Below are positions 1-12,500 of a DNA stretch of 64,000 nt, piece by piece. The stretch comes from Watersipora subatra (taxonomy: Eukaryota; Bryozoa; Gymnolaemata; Cheilostomatida; Watersiporidae), in NCBI RefSeq assembly GCF_963576615.1, contig NC_088708.1:29209191-29273190 (forward strand), given 5' to 3'. A program made the position numbers and the translations under genes. The notes beneath the pieces are model-generated. The model was not told the DNA's origin and did no database searches. It worked only from the letters and a program-made list of their open reading frames with translations. Within the stretch, counting starts at the first letter, position 1, and every line of letters begins with the position of its first letter.

Positions 1-137
1 ATATAAAAATTCGCGATTTCGCGAACAGTCAACTCCGCGAATTATTAAATTCCGTGAATAATTAGTTCTATTTTTTATCACAAGGGAGAATAACTACTGC
101 ATCAATTTGAAAACTAGTCGCTAGGCTAGTTTTTAAT

Positions 138-430
138 ATAACTACTAAACGTAGGTGAATTCCAAAACATTTTTAAAATCATTGCCTAGGCTTTGAGCTA
201 ACACAATTGCCAATGCATCACATTTATTTACAAAATTATTCATGGTTGTCACAAGATAGGCAGAATGGCGCCATAGCGAAAATAGCCACTAGGCAGAAGT
301 ACTAAACGTAGCCGAGTTCCAAAACTTCTTTAAAATACTCGCCGGGGTTCGAGTTTTATTGCCATTGCAGCAAACTTTACAAAATTATTCAAGGTTTTTG
401 CAAGTAGTTCGGCATGGCTTCATCATCGCA
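138..430. repeat. Tandem duplication, unit about 150 bp
   Basis: Two diverged copies (about 138-285 and 298-430) share 'actaaacgta', 'ttccaaaac', 'acaaaattattca' and the final 'ATGGC..CAT' in the same order. The second copy contains the start codon of the small two-exon frame at 414. Confidence 0.6.
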
Positions 431-722
431 AAAAAGCTCTCCTAGTCTTTATACATTGAAATCAACTCCATCAATCTCTAATACCGAAGTTGAGGACGAT
501 CATGATTCTGATCTGGACATTATGGTATGTATTTGATGTGCAGTGCAGATACGTTTTTCCATTATTAACTGCATTAGTTAATTCTTTTGTTTAAAACTGA
601 TCGCTTTCATTAAATACTTCAGCTATTGTTTTTGTACTTCATTGACACTTGTTAAGATTTTTTCTCTTTTGTGTTTACTGCAGATTGAGAATAAAACAAC
701 CTACTCCGATTACGAAAACTAG
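414..722 (+). CDS. Possible two-exon 49-aa acidic peptide
   Basis: ATG at 414 opens 37 codons (MASSSQKSSPSLYTLKSTPS, then an acidic run EVEDDHDSDLDIM) to a GTATGT donor after 524. A CTGCAG acceptor before 684 continues in phase with IENKTTYSDYEN and TAG at 720-722. Both splice sites are good and the peptide is Ser-rich then acidic. I do not recognise it. It could be a truncated transposon gene or chance. It lies in repetitive DNA. Confidence 0.3.
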
Positions 723-1025
723 AGACAAGTAGTAATATTCATCAAGGCAGGAATATTGGCAGAGAAGCAACCAGTCAACCTAGACCCCTTCATTGACAAC
801 AACTCCTTGATATCGCTGCAGCAAACATGATTAAATTATATATTTTATTTCATGTATAGATATATTATAATTTATTACAAACTTGAGTGTACAAATAAAA
901 TTTTACAAACGATGAATGGAGTAAATATAAACAGTTTAGTATATATTGCGGTTGTCTAGAGCAATAAAATTAAACTGATACTCTTGATAAGTGAATACTA
1001 GCGTGTAATGGCGCTCTCTGACTAG

Positions 1026-1157
1026 TTATCTTGGTAATAGCAGCTCTACATCGCTGTCACCGTCTTGGTTAGATGTTAAAGGCGATTCTCTTGCTACTAC
1101 ATGGCTGGTAAGGAAGTTATCATCAGAACTCTCCTCGTAGCTTACTATTGCAAAGTT
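1026..1157 (-). CDS. Possible acidic terminal exon of an unknown gene
   Basis: Reading leftward from a CAG acceptor at 1158, 43 codons run NFAIVSYEESSDDNFLTSHV to DGDSDVELLLPR and a TAA at 1026-1028. It converges on the acidic two-exon frame at 414-722. It is not recognised. A degraded transposon encoding two proteins is one explanation. An overlapping frame at 1123-1323 has no supporting feature. Confidence 0.25.
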   Translation of the reverse strand, partial: NFAIVSYEESSDDNFLTSHVVARESPLTSNQDGDSDVELLLPR

Positions 1158-1979
1158 CTGCCGGCTGGCCAAAGATTAGTGCTCGTAAAGGCGTTTTTGC
1201 TCTTTTTTTAACATCAGATATATTCTCCTCGTAAGTAGCTGCGGTCACTTCTATCTGAATCTCCAGACTTCCCTGAATGATTCGTGATCTTCTAAAAATG
1301 ACATACACCACCCTTGCAATCATTGTTCTTCCGTGTAGGATGAAAAATCTCTCTCTCTCACACTAAAACAAATAATGAATTGGTAGGGATGGAAAACATG
1401 AATATTGCGTGTTACCGAAGAACCAAAGTAAGATTCAACTACTTTAGTAAATGTGAAAAACTCATTACTTACCACAAATTGTTGGTTCATCAAAGGCCTC
1501 CAAATATGTGAATATTCGTGAAAACCTCTGAACGCAACAAAGAATTTATAGCTTAGTACGATCCACCCGTAGTTGTAAGCTAAATAGAAAACGAAACGCG
1601 CAATGCGCGCAGCCGCGCATGCGTAAGGTTAACTCTATTGCTAAACGTAATAGAGTTAACTTTTCCTAGAGAGTGGCAGTTTTCAGCCGCGAATAAATTC
1701 ATCCGCGAATATGCATGAAAAGACAATTTTCGCGAAATATAACTCCGCGAATAAATTCATCCTGTACGGTAGGAAAAAACTAGACTTGACAATTTGTTGG
1801 TTGTATTGTAAGTGTAATATTATTAGTTTGTATCAACAACTTTTCTTCTTTTTCTGATCAATTTCACTGGTTTTATAGACTATAGACTATGACTGCGGTA
1901 ATTTTACAATAAGTTAATGGGAACGCACATATTTGAAGTCCATTTACAATTGATTAATAACAAATATTTAATATGTCTA

Positions 1980-2470
1980 TAATAAAACAAAACAAAAAAA
2001 TTTTACTATAAAAAAGCTGTCTATCTGTTTGTCGTCTACATGTATCCAGGAGTCAAGGTTAGGATAAAAGATAACTTTCATCGATACTCCCAACTCGTGA
2101 CATTCAGATTGGTTGACGGACGCAGTAACACCTGAACCGATCGATCGCCTTTTAAGTATTTACTGTATTAACAATTGAACAGCTACATATTCTCTGTTTT
2201 GTCGACACATCTGACAACCAATCCTTGACAAACTAAAATATCATGAACATTGTATATAATAGATATAACGCCATGCGTACGTCGTTTTTCCTCACAAGTG
2301 CGGTGAGATATGTTACCATTCAAATCGAATTTGAGAAGTTACCCCTCCTTGATACTTAACGTCATAAGGAATTTTTTACGTAGTACGAAGCAAAAACTTT
2401 GCATAGATTTTTTAAGTTATCTGAAATTCACGTTATAATAGGTATACGTTATAGGAGCGTCGACTGTACA
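1980..2470. repeat. Dispersed repeat family G, copy 1
   Basis: Matches 5470-5965 in order: 'tctatctgtttgtcgtct', 'ataaaagata', 'gtgacattcag', 'tcgacacatctgac', 'tcacaagtgcggt', 'agcaaaaac', 'ttataggagcgtc'. No terminal repeats or coding frame recognised. It lies at the left end of the endophilin locus. Confidence 0.6.
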
Positions 2471-3321
2471 TAGATAAAGGTTTATTATCAACCATTAGTT
2501 TAGCAAACAATATTACTGACAAGTGTTGTGTAATGGCCTACACTGCTTTTAGCTTAAAATAAACCTAATTTAACTTTCTTTTCTTTAACGGTTAAATTTC
2601 TTGGCATTTTACTACTATGGACATAAATAAACTACAAACGAGGTTTGACTTACCAATGCGAACAAAAAAATTGTCTTATGAATAATAACCAATCACAGCG
2701 TGTTTAGAACAGGTGATTACGAAAACATGATGATCACTCCGAGAGCAAAACACAATAAACTTAATTAGACGTGATTGTGTTAAAGTTTATTTAAGGCACA
2801 GTTAGGATTGGCTCATAATTTCTAGAATCACTATATTTATTGCACAACCAATTGTCACGGGTTTAGTTATAGTTGAATGGTAAACTGATGATAGTGAGTG
2901 ACATGGCAAGTGGCCTTCCGTCATTGGTTTGTGTCAGATTAGATTAAAAACTGACCTTTAAGTCCAATACATTCTTCAACTCTCAGTCAATCAACATGTG
3001 AGCGTATATACTTTAAAAATTGTTTTTTCTCCCGATATAGTCACCAAATTGAATTAGCACCCTTTCAAATAAAAAATTGTATAATACTTTTTCCATCAAG
3101 GATTAAACCGTTTTACAGAAACAAACAAACTGCCAGTTATCTAGCAGTCCAGGATACATGCTGAGTAAAAACATACATCCTTGGGTAAGAAACAGCGATT
3201 TTTTAGCATCTTCCTAGGGATTTCATTAGCATCTTTCCATAGAGAACATGAAACAGCAGGTAGTTGCAGTGAGCTAAAGCATAGACAAGCTACGTGCAAT
3301 AGAGATCAGATGTTCACCTAC

Positions 3322-3520
3322 TTTTTATCTAGGGTCTCCTTGAGCTCAGTTAAAATAGTTACAGAGCTCTCATGGTATTCGAGAAGTGCATCTACAAAAC
3401 CTTTGACTTGCGAAATCTGTTCGACATCATTTGAAAGTAGGTTGAACATGGCCGTCTCAGTGAGCTCTTTTGAGTCCGCAAACTTTTCCTCTGCCTGAGA
3501 CAGTTCTTCCTCAGAAACTC
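3322..3520 (-). CDS. EndoA: Endophilin-A exon 7 (residues 180-245)
   Basis: Acceptor GTGCAG. It encodes BAR helix 3 with SKELTETAMFNLLSNDVEQ and ends near LKETLDK. The reading frame meets a stop just downstream, but a good GTAGGT donor precedes it, so splicing on to the left is expected (two bases left over). Confidence 0.92.
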
Positions 3521-6500
3521 CTGCACGATAGCGCACACCTTATATGGCTCTAGGTTACTTCATAAACCTAAATCTTTCTATGTCGAGATTGCTCGTAGCT
3601 CTCAAATGCTGAGCTGTCAGTATGAACGACTATATATTATTTTACATCATCAAGTGACTTGAGACAGTTAGTTATAGGTATTGTGACACAAACTGTTAGT
3701 ACGAGGTCAAATTAATGTCAAGGACAAGGGACGTATTACCGACACCAACCTTTTTCTTTCTTTCTTCTCTTGCAGTCATAGTCTAATCGCCTGCCGGCAG
3801 TCTTCTTACGGTGGTGCTACAAACACGAATAGCTTGAGCTGAACCGAGTTCTAACTGGTTCTAACCGGGTTCTAACTGGTTCTAACCGGGTTCTCACTGG
3901 TTCTAACCGGGTTCTCACTGGTACCATTGTGCACTTATGAACACGCCACAAAGACAGTTTACCTGTATCTCCTTTATATCTTTACTCTGCAACTGGTGCA
4001 ATGGATACAAGAAGTTCTGCTTGACATTTTCTTCTAAAGAGTCTTTAGCTTCAGATAAATGTGAGAAAGCGACTCCCGTTTCCTTGCAGGCTTCACCTGT
4101 AATTATATGTTATCTAAAGAACAGTATTTTCTAGAGATATCACATCAGTAGCACAGCAGACGCTCCAGTAAACAATCCATTCCGGAAACATTAACATTAT
4201 AGGGATTTTACGTTATACAAACTGTAAACGTAAGATGATATGGCGACAATTGGGCAATTTACATAACGTAAAACGATATGTAAATTGCATAATTCGTTCA
4301 AGGATCTTCTCAAACTCACCTCTTTGGTCCTTCAGAAAGGAAAAAAACTCGACATAACTTTTCAATTTAATGACTGTACCGTAAATCATTGGTTTGTGTC
4401 AATAACTTTTCATTTTTACCTTATCACTTTCACTTGGTTCACGGTCCATGATTGCGGCAAATTTACATTGAGTTAAAGGTTGAATTGCAACAAAATTCAT
4501 ATTACAGTTATTTAGTACCAAAAGATTCACCATGTCTTACTCTGCTGTAGGTGCAAAATATGTGGAAGTGTGATTACAAACTCTTAAAAGCCCAAAAGCG
4601 AACAGTTAATTGCAGCCATCACAAAACCGCCGTAGATTAGAATCTCTTTCCAAAACGGCTCAAATGGGACGTAGTTGAACAATATGGCTTCTGTTTACAC
4701 ATTCACACAACCTCATTCGTCGAAATATTTTCACAAATATACGTCACGCATTCAATAAAACCATGTTTATTGTTTTTATGCGTCTATTTTATCGTCATTG
4801 TAATGCTGTCACTTTCAATACTGATATCTTATAACCTACCGTGAAAATTCGTTTCATTTTTTAACCTTAGCTTGAAGGAGTACATATCATTGTCTGATAA
4901 ACATGACGAGCCTGTTGGTTACCTGTGATAATCGAAAATTGCTGCAGAATTTATTCGCGAAGTATGGATCACATGATCAGATTACGACTAGACAATTAGA
5001 CCAAGCCGAAACAAAACTGTAAAGTAGCGAGCATCTATATCTGATACGGGGTCTTCGGTAAAACCCGAGGTGTTTGTCATAAACTAGTGCTACGAGAAGT
5101 TTTATATTGAGCCTTTTATTGGCCTTTCAATTTACGTGAGAACATCACGTGACAAAACATTAACCAAATGTAATGACTACGTCGGATAAATAAACTGATT
5201 TGTATCTACGGCGGTTTTGTGATGGCTGCGATCAACTGTTCGTTTTTGAGCTTTGAAGAGCTTGTAATCACATTTCCACATATTTAGCACCTACAACACA
5301 GCAGAGTAAGACATGGTGAATCTTATGATACCAAATAACTGTAATGTGAATTTTGTTGCAGGTCAACCTTCAAGGAGAAAGCACACCGTCGCTGTCAATT
5401 TACTTCGGGTTTTTCTTGCATGCTAGACAGTAAGGTTTCTTTTGCAAAAGGAAAACCATAAAAATGATGTCTAAAATACAGTAAAGCAAAAATATAATTT
5501 CACTATAATAAGAGCGGTATTTATCTGTCCATCCGTCTATCCGTCAAAAAGGTTCAAGGTTATAATAAAAGATAGCTTTTGACGATATTCCGACTGGTGA
5601 CATTCAGGTCGGTAGACCGACACTCCAACTCTTACACGGAATAATTGTGTAGCTACTTATTATCTGTGCTTTATCGACACACCTGACGACTTCTCACGGC
5701 GAACTCGGCTGGCAGAGTATTAGTATATAGAGAAATAACTCTATACGTCATTTTGTCTCTCAAGTGCGGTAAGAAGGAAAGCGATGTTTTTAAGGCTAAC
5801 CACAAGACGCGCGTTATGCAAATCAAATCTGAGAATTCGCGCTGACTTCACCTTTATAGGGAATTTTTAGGGAAGTAGCATGAAGCAAAAACCCGACATG
5901 GATTCTTTACATTATCTAGAATCTACGTTATAGGAGTTATACATTATAGGAGCGTCTACTGTACTCGGGCATCCAATGTAATGTCATTGGGACTGAAGAA
6001 CAAAAATATCGCCCGTGTCTCGCGTCGCCGGTGTCTCGCGTCGCCCGTGTCTGGCGTCACCCATCTTGCATCGCCCATCTCATACTACCCATCTTTGGAA
6101 TTAGTGACGATGAATCATATTAAATGCTATCTACTATATAAAAAATATGTTGAAACAAAAAACATTATTGAAAGACAAAAAACACTATTTATGGGTAAAG
6201 TTTGACAATAATCCTCAAAGATTCTTTGTGGAACCAATGAAATGTACCCAGGCATTCATTTAACTACTATATTATTCCAGCACTTCACAGCCATAACAAC
6301 GATAAAAACAGGATAATGCAATCAGCTGCTACTGACTGAAGACAAAAAACAGGGCACTACTTGAAGGACAACAAGGATAATTTTAGTTCCTTCAGTACCA
6401 TTGCCGATCTCTTCACTAATATGGACCACAATGTCAATTGCCCTCAGACTAAAGAATGAATGCGACTGCTTGGTAAAACAGATAACACTGCGAGAATATT

Positions 6501-9500
6501 CAGAAGAATACAAATTCGTATGATCGGTTGCATCCATTTAAATGATACTGGAAAAAGCAGCCATTCTTGATGGCTGTCAAACCAAACAGCAAAAATATCA
6601 ACTATAATTGATAGTCAAGTTTACTAAATCACATGCTTTTCTATCATATGTTTGTATATTTTAGATATTTTTCTTCTGCTGAAAACACAGCGTGACGGAG
6701 CGGACAATAGTTTGCTGCCTGAGCATTTTGGAAAAGGCACGCTTTATACCACATCAAAAGAATTGTTGATGGTTGAAAACCATGCTATAGATAAAAAAAG
6801 GAAGGGGGTCCATCATACTCTAGCAATAGGCTTCATACAATAGTGCAGACTTGCTATCCGAGATCACAATAGAGCGGGATGTCAATTATAAAGGCTAAGA
6901 TATGCAGATGGAAAAATACGCTGTCATATACCAATGATGACAACTAGATAGGAAATTGTAGGCTTTGTTAAAGCGCAACCATTTAACTACTCACTTGTAA
7001 TGAAGATTAATATACAAAGAAAAGATAGTTGTTAAAAAGAAACAGTTTTCCATAACCAAAACTGCAGCTTACCGAAGCCTGAAGGTGAGCCCTCACTTAG
7101 TTCGGCGCCATACTTTGACAGGGTGTCGCCGAGCGTTGACTCGGGCTGAGTGTATACCAGGTGACGCTGCTGACCTTTCATCTTAGACAGGGCTGCCTGT
7201 GTAGCGAGTTTGGCTCTAGTAGCTGAAGAAGCAAGCAACAGAACATTCAGAAAAAGGGTTAAACTATCAGTATATGGCTTATGAATGCACTATCGGTCTA
7301 CGTATCGGTCTACGTATCGGTCCATGCATCGGTCTATGTATCAGTCTATGTATCAGTCTATGTAAAATGTAGGAGTAAAATACTAAGAGGAATGTAAGAA
7401 AAATTACCAAGGGAAAATCAAGGCCGACAGGCAAACTAATCATTGATGGTGTGATTCCAGCTAAGCATATCACAAAGCTTCACGATCTCGCGGAACGACT
7501 ACCACTCCACTAGACTACTAGATCATTCCGTGAGAACCAGATCATTCAAGCGAGAAGGCACTCATAGAGATCGTACATTTATATTTACAGAGAATACTGA
7601 ATGAATTTCATCGTAGAAACCTGAATGCCAACACACTTTAGCTTTGAAATGAGTCGGTTAAAATAGTGAGTGACAGCTTGGAAGCTTTTCAAAGGAGTGC
7701 TATGTAACTGCTCGTCCCAGATTGCCAGTGTAGACATTAGTATGTAAAATGCTGCCAGTAGACACAGCATCATCTGGATAAACCACAGCATATCAAATAT
7801 AAAACAAAAAAATAACCAGATAGAACAAGGAAGTACTGTCTTGAGGCCGTGTGGTGCCTTTCAAGCGAAATAAGAAAAAAGTCAAAATGTGTCATTGCGT
7901 TACATAAAACATGTTATAACTTCAAATAACTTGTGTTATACATTTCAACATAAAAAATGAGAGGGTTTTTCTTACACCAATTAATTAAAATTTTCCTTTC
8001 ACCTTTCATAAAGCTAAAAAAATCAAATGCAGGACTGCTAAAAAGTGCGTGATTGTTAGTCAAGGATTTGTATTTATGTAAAGTAGAAAGGAACAAATCT
8101 AAATCTTTGTTGCTTTATTGGTTTCTTGTTTTAACTTTTGAAAAACTTCGGCAGTCATCACAGAGTACTGAAACGTCAAATTCTGATGCCTAATGCCACA
8201 ACATCGCTGCTAAACTGATTGTCACAATCAAAGCATCAACAAAACATGTTACACAGAGTCAAAGCCACAACTCGATAAATTTAGAGCAGTATCAACAACC
8301 AAGTCCTGACTATTGGCTCAAAAACAAACCATAACCCGCCGTAAGCTTACAAATGTGCTGCCTTTAGCATTTAATGATTGGAGACAGCGGCTGAACAAAA
8401 ACTAACTGGTAACTACCTGGATTGGGCTGAAGAAACTCTTGAGTTTTATTAATGATTTCGGAGACCAGCTTATCCGTGACGTCAGTTTTCTAGAATAAAC
8501 GATTATAGTATAAAGTTACGGCACTGCTGCCGCTTCACTAGTTTTGCATCCTTTTTAGGTCTCTCAATAATTGCTGGCTTGCATGCAAGAGCATAAAACC
8601 AACTTCATCCTAAGCTAAGCATGCATGTCTTAGTAAAGAATTATTGTAAGTGTTAATGCACTCCAATCTTCTTAACATCTTTCACAGAACAAAGAAGCTA
8701 AAAGCTTATTACCTATTGTTGTATTTAGGAGTAAGAGAAACCTTTATTTGATAGTGACCTAGATATTGTGCTTCTTGGGCCCAACCAACATTCTATATTT
8801 AGCTACCAACCTGAGTAGGCTCAGAGACATAGTAGGAGTGTTTATCAAGCACAGCGAATGTGCCAAGTAGCTATATTGAAATGAGCTACAATAAAAATTT
8901 ACCGCGCAAGAAAATATATTTGCCCTATGCTATATAGTGTCTGTTTGCTATATAGTGTCTGTTTGGCAGATTTGCACAAAAGATAGATAGGCCTACATAT
9001 CTCGGGGGAGTGGGAGCTTGTATTTCATGCCGCATACCACCGTACCAACAGACATACATATATAGCTACATATATAGTTTCGGGTTAAAGCGGTTGCTGC
9101 TGGCACTCATGGTGCTAGGCTAAAGAGGAAGTAAATCGATTAGTTCAATCATACAATTGCTAATACTATGACTTATGACTCTCAATCCTACCAAATATTG
9201 ATTTACACTAATGGAAGGGAACCGGTCACTCAGAATTGCTACAGTCACTCTAGAGCGCCACAATCTTATTATGTCGCAATTCCACCAGTCGTGTGAAAAG
9301 CCTGTAAAAAAAAAGTTGTGGACTAAACATACGAATTGTGCTGGATTAAGCAGGAGTTTTGTAAATTAGCTTTACCAAAAATCCAAAAAAGAATAAACCC
9401 TGCCCTGCTTACCCTAAAAAATATCTAATTTGACTATTTCAAAATTGAATCACACTTCTAGGCACAGTTTTAGCCCAAATACAATGGGCAAAGAAGTTTA

Positions 9501-12500
9501 TCAAATGAATAATGATAGTTATTAAAATCTAATAGTCACCTTAGGACACGTTAAGTAGGTGTAAGTGTAGGTGTAGTACGTTAAGTAGCCAGTGCAAATC
9601 ATTAATTTCTACCATATGGTTACAATAGGCTCAACTATGGGATCACCCATGTAGTTCATCAGAATCCAACAAATAAAATTAGCAACAGTATGCATATACA
9701 GTGTATATATATGTCAGTATATAACAGCATGCATGTACTGTTGCTATATGTCGAAAAGAGAAGGGGCTGAAAGTTACTGAAGCAAATCATTGACATAGAA
9801 ATGACATGTTCATTAGTTCAAAATGGTCTTAGCCAATGAGTGCCACTCGACATACCCTTTCCATTTCGAGATAGTCATCATCAAGTTCTGTTCCTTTCGC
9901 TCCTCCTATCTTTTCACTCACAAGCTAAAACCAATAGTAGAGACCGTCTGATAAAATTAACAACCATAAATGATAACCTTTGAACAAGTGGGATGTTATC
10001 TCTATGTACAAAATGAAGCGGTAACACCTGCAGCCTGCAATACTATTCTCAACTACACCAGCCTTGCATATCTATAGATGTGAATCCATGAATATCGATA
10101 AGAAATGGCTGATGAAGCCTCCTGTCTTTTCTTCATTCCAGTCTTGCCCGCTTATCAAATTTATTGCTGACTGTGACAACTCTCAAAACAGAATACAAAT
10201 TAACTGCATTCTAAGCATTAGCAAATAAAAAGGAAATTTTAGTTTGATATCAGGTAATCCAGTGGCTAGTAAATACTGCCTAAAATGTTAAACAGTCAAG
10301 ATATCTACAGCATCACCATGATCTCTACAGCATCACCATGATCTCTACAGCATCACCATAATATCTATGACATCACCATGACATCTACCGCATCATGATA
10401 TCTACTGCATCACCAAGACATCTACCGAATCACCAAGATATCTACAGCATCACAATGACATCTACAGAATCACTCTACATATTATGGCAGCATGAGAAGT
10501 GCAGTACCCCTGTGATAATCGAAAAATGTTGCAGAAATTATTCGCGAAGTATGGGCCACATGATATAAAGTAGCGAGCATCTATATTTGATACGGGGTCT
10601 TCGGGAAAACCCAAAGAGTTTGTTATAAACTAGTACTACGAAAAGTTTTATATTGAGCCTTTTATTGGCCTTTCAATTTACTTGAGAACATCACGTGACA
10701 AAACAATAACCAAATGTAATGACTACGTCAGAGAAATAAACTGATTCCAATCTACGGCTGCGATCAACTGTTCGTTTTTGAGCTTTTAAGAGCTTGTAAT
10801 CACATTTCCACATATTTTGCACCTACAACACAGCAGTGTAAGACATGGTGAATCTTTTAATACCAAATAACTGTAATGTGAAAGTTGTTGTAAGTCAACC
10901 TTTAAGGTTAAGTAAAGCCGTAAGTTTTGGCTAATATAATTCACAAATGAGGGGACATATCAAACAACATATTGTTTTCGAAGGAGCTGAAGGGCTTTCG
11001 GTCATCACTGAATGGAATGATTATGTTTATCTTTTCATCTGAAAGCTAGTTCGATGGCAAGTATTGCAGTCACTGAACCAGTTGAGTTAAAGGTACTATC
11101 ATATGAAAAGCGATAGAAAACTAGCATACGATGCTCCTTTCAATAAGCAGCAACAAACAAAGGCGTTATTGCAGAGCATAGGTTTTTGTTAAAACAAGTT
11201 GATAGGTATTTGAATATACTGGTTTGCAATTGCCACATTTTAGCTTACCTTACTGATGAACAATAATTAAATTACTGTTTATTTGTAGCAAACAACAATG
11301 AGATAATCTCAGGCGCATTTAAATCAGAATCCAGTGAAACCTCTGTTTTCGAACACTTTGGTTCTCGACCAACTCGGTTTTCGACCAAATAATTTGAGAT
11401 TTGTTCGTCTCGGATCTCGACCATAAATTCGGTTCTCGACCAAACCGGAGCATGCGCATTGGAATTAAACGTTCCGAACAGCTCCAGAAACAGCAAGTTT
11501 ATACGTTTAATGATGTGGTTATGAGCCACTTTCGGAAATTTCTCAAACAAAATGAGAAGTTCCGCGTCATGGATTTTTTACAAATAAGAAGGAACTATCT
11601 GGGATGACGTCGCCTCTGGCGAAGAGATTTTTTAGGGAAACAACTCTCTCAGTCGAGTTACCCTAAATTGTTTTGGAGAAGGATTCTTCTTCAAAGATGG
11701 GAAGTAAACGTCCCATTGCTGTTTCTATTTTCTTTTTCACGCGACTTTTGATGTAACTGATCTGTTGCATTTTTTGCTGTTTCATTATCAATTTCTACGA
11801 TTTATGGTATTGTATCGTAATCTTTAATTTTTTCGATGTTTTAAGAGCAATGCATACGAAATGTTTACTTTTTGTTTTCTTTTTTCATTATCATAGATAG
11901 AAAATCTTTAATCAAAATTAAACACGATCTATATCTACCTGTTCTTATTTATAGTATGCAGTATACAGTACAGTTTATGGTGTAAAATGTTAAAAATACT
12001 TTACCAAAGTTGTTAAATCGGCTTGGAACAGATTAAAATTTACATATATAAATTCTAATGTGAAAGATTGTTTCAGATCTCGAACAACTCGGTTTTAGAC
12101 AAACTTTTTGGAACGGATTGTGTTCGACAACCGAGGCTTCACTGCATATAATCTATATGTATAAATCTAGGTTTTTGTGTGTGTGTTATTCTGTGAATCG
12201 GTGTGTCCAGTTATAGACAAGTGTAGTTTTATAGCTATTCAAATTTTGGAATGAAAAGCTTGATTTGTGCTGGATTTGAACTCACGAAGCTTGCGATCAC
12301 AAGTGTTGAACCACGCATTTAACCACTGAGCTACTCGGTCCTTACAATTATGTAGCTCTTATCATATATCGTATACCCTTTTCACCGCACACGCTAAATA
12401 ACGTATTAATTTCATTGATACATTGCGCCTAGGCGTTACGATGCTCCTGTTATGAAATATATTTTCACCTAACTCTATGAAACAAGATGCTTTTTCGTCC

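Noticed and set aside
6322..6537. 71-aa minus-strand frame between endophilin exons 4 and 5
   Set aside because: No similarity to endophilin, and the exon 4 to exon 5 junction is already exact without it.
12270..12345. Functional tRNA gene
   Set aside because: A and B boxes are present, but pairing of the acceptor and anticodon arms is poor and an AT-rich tail follows; better explained as a SINE.
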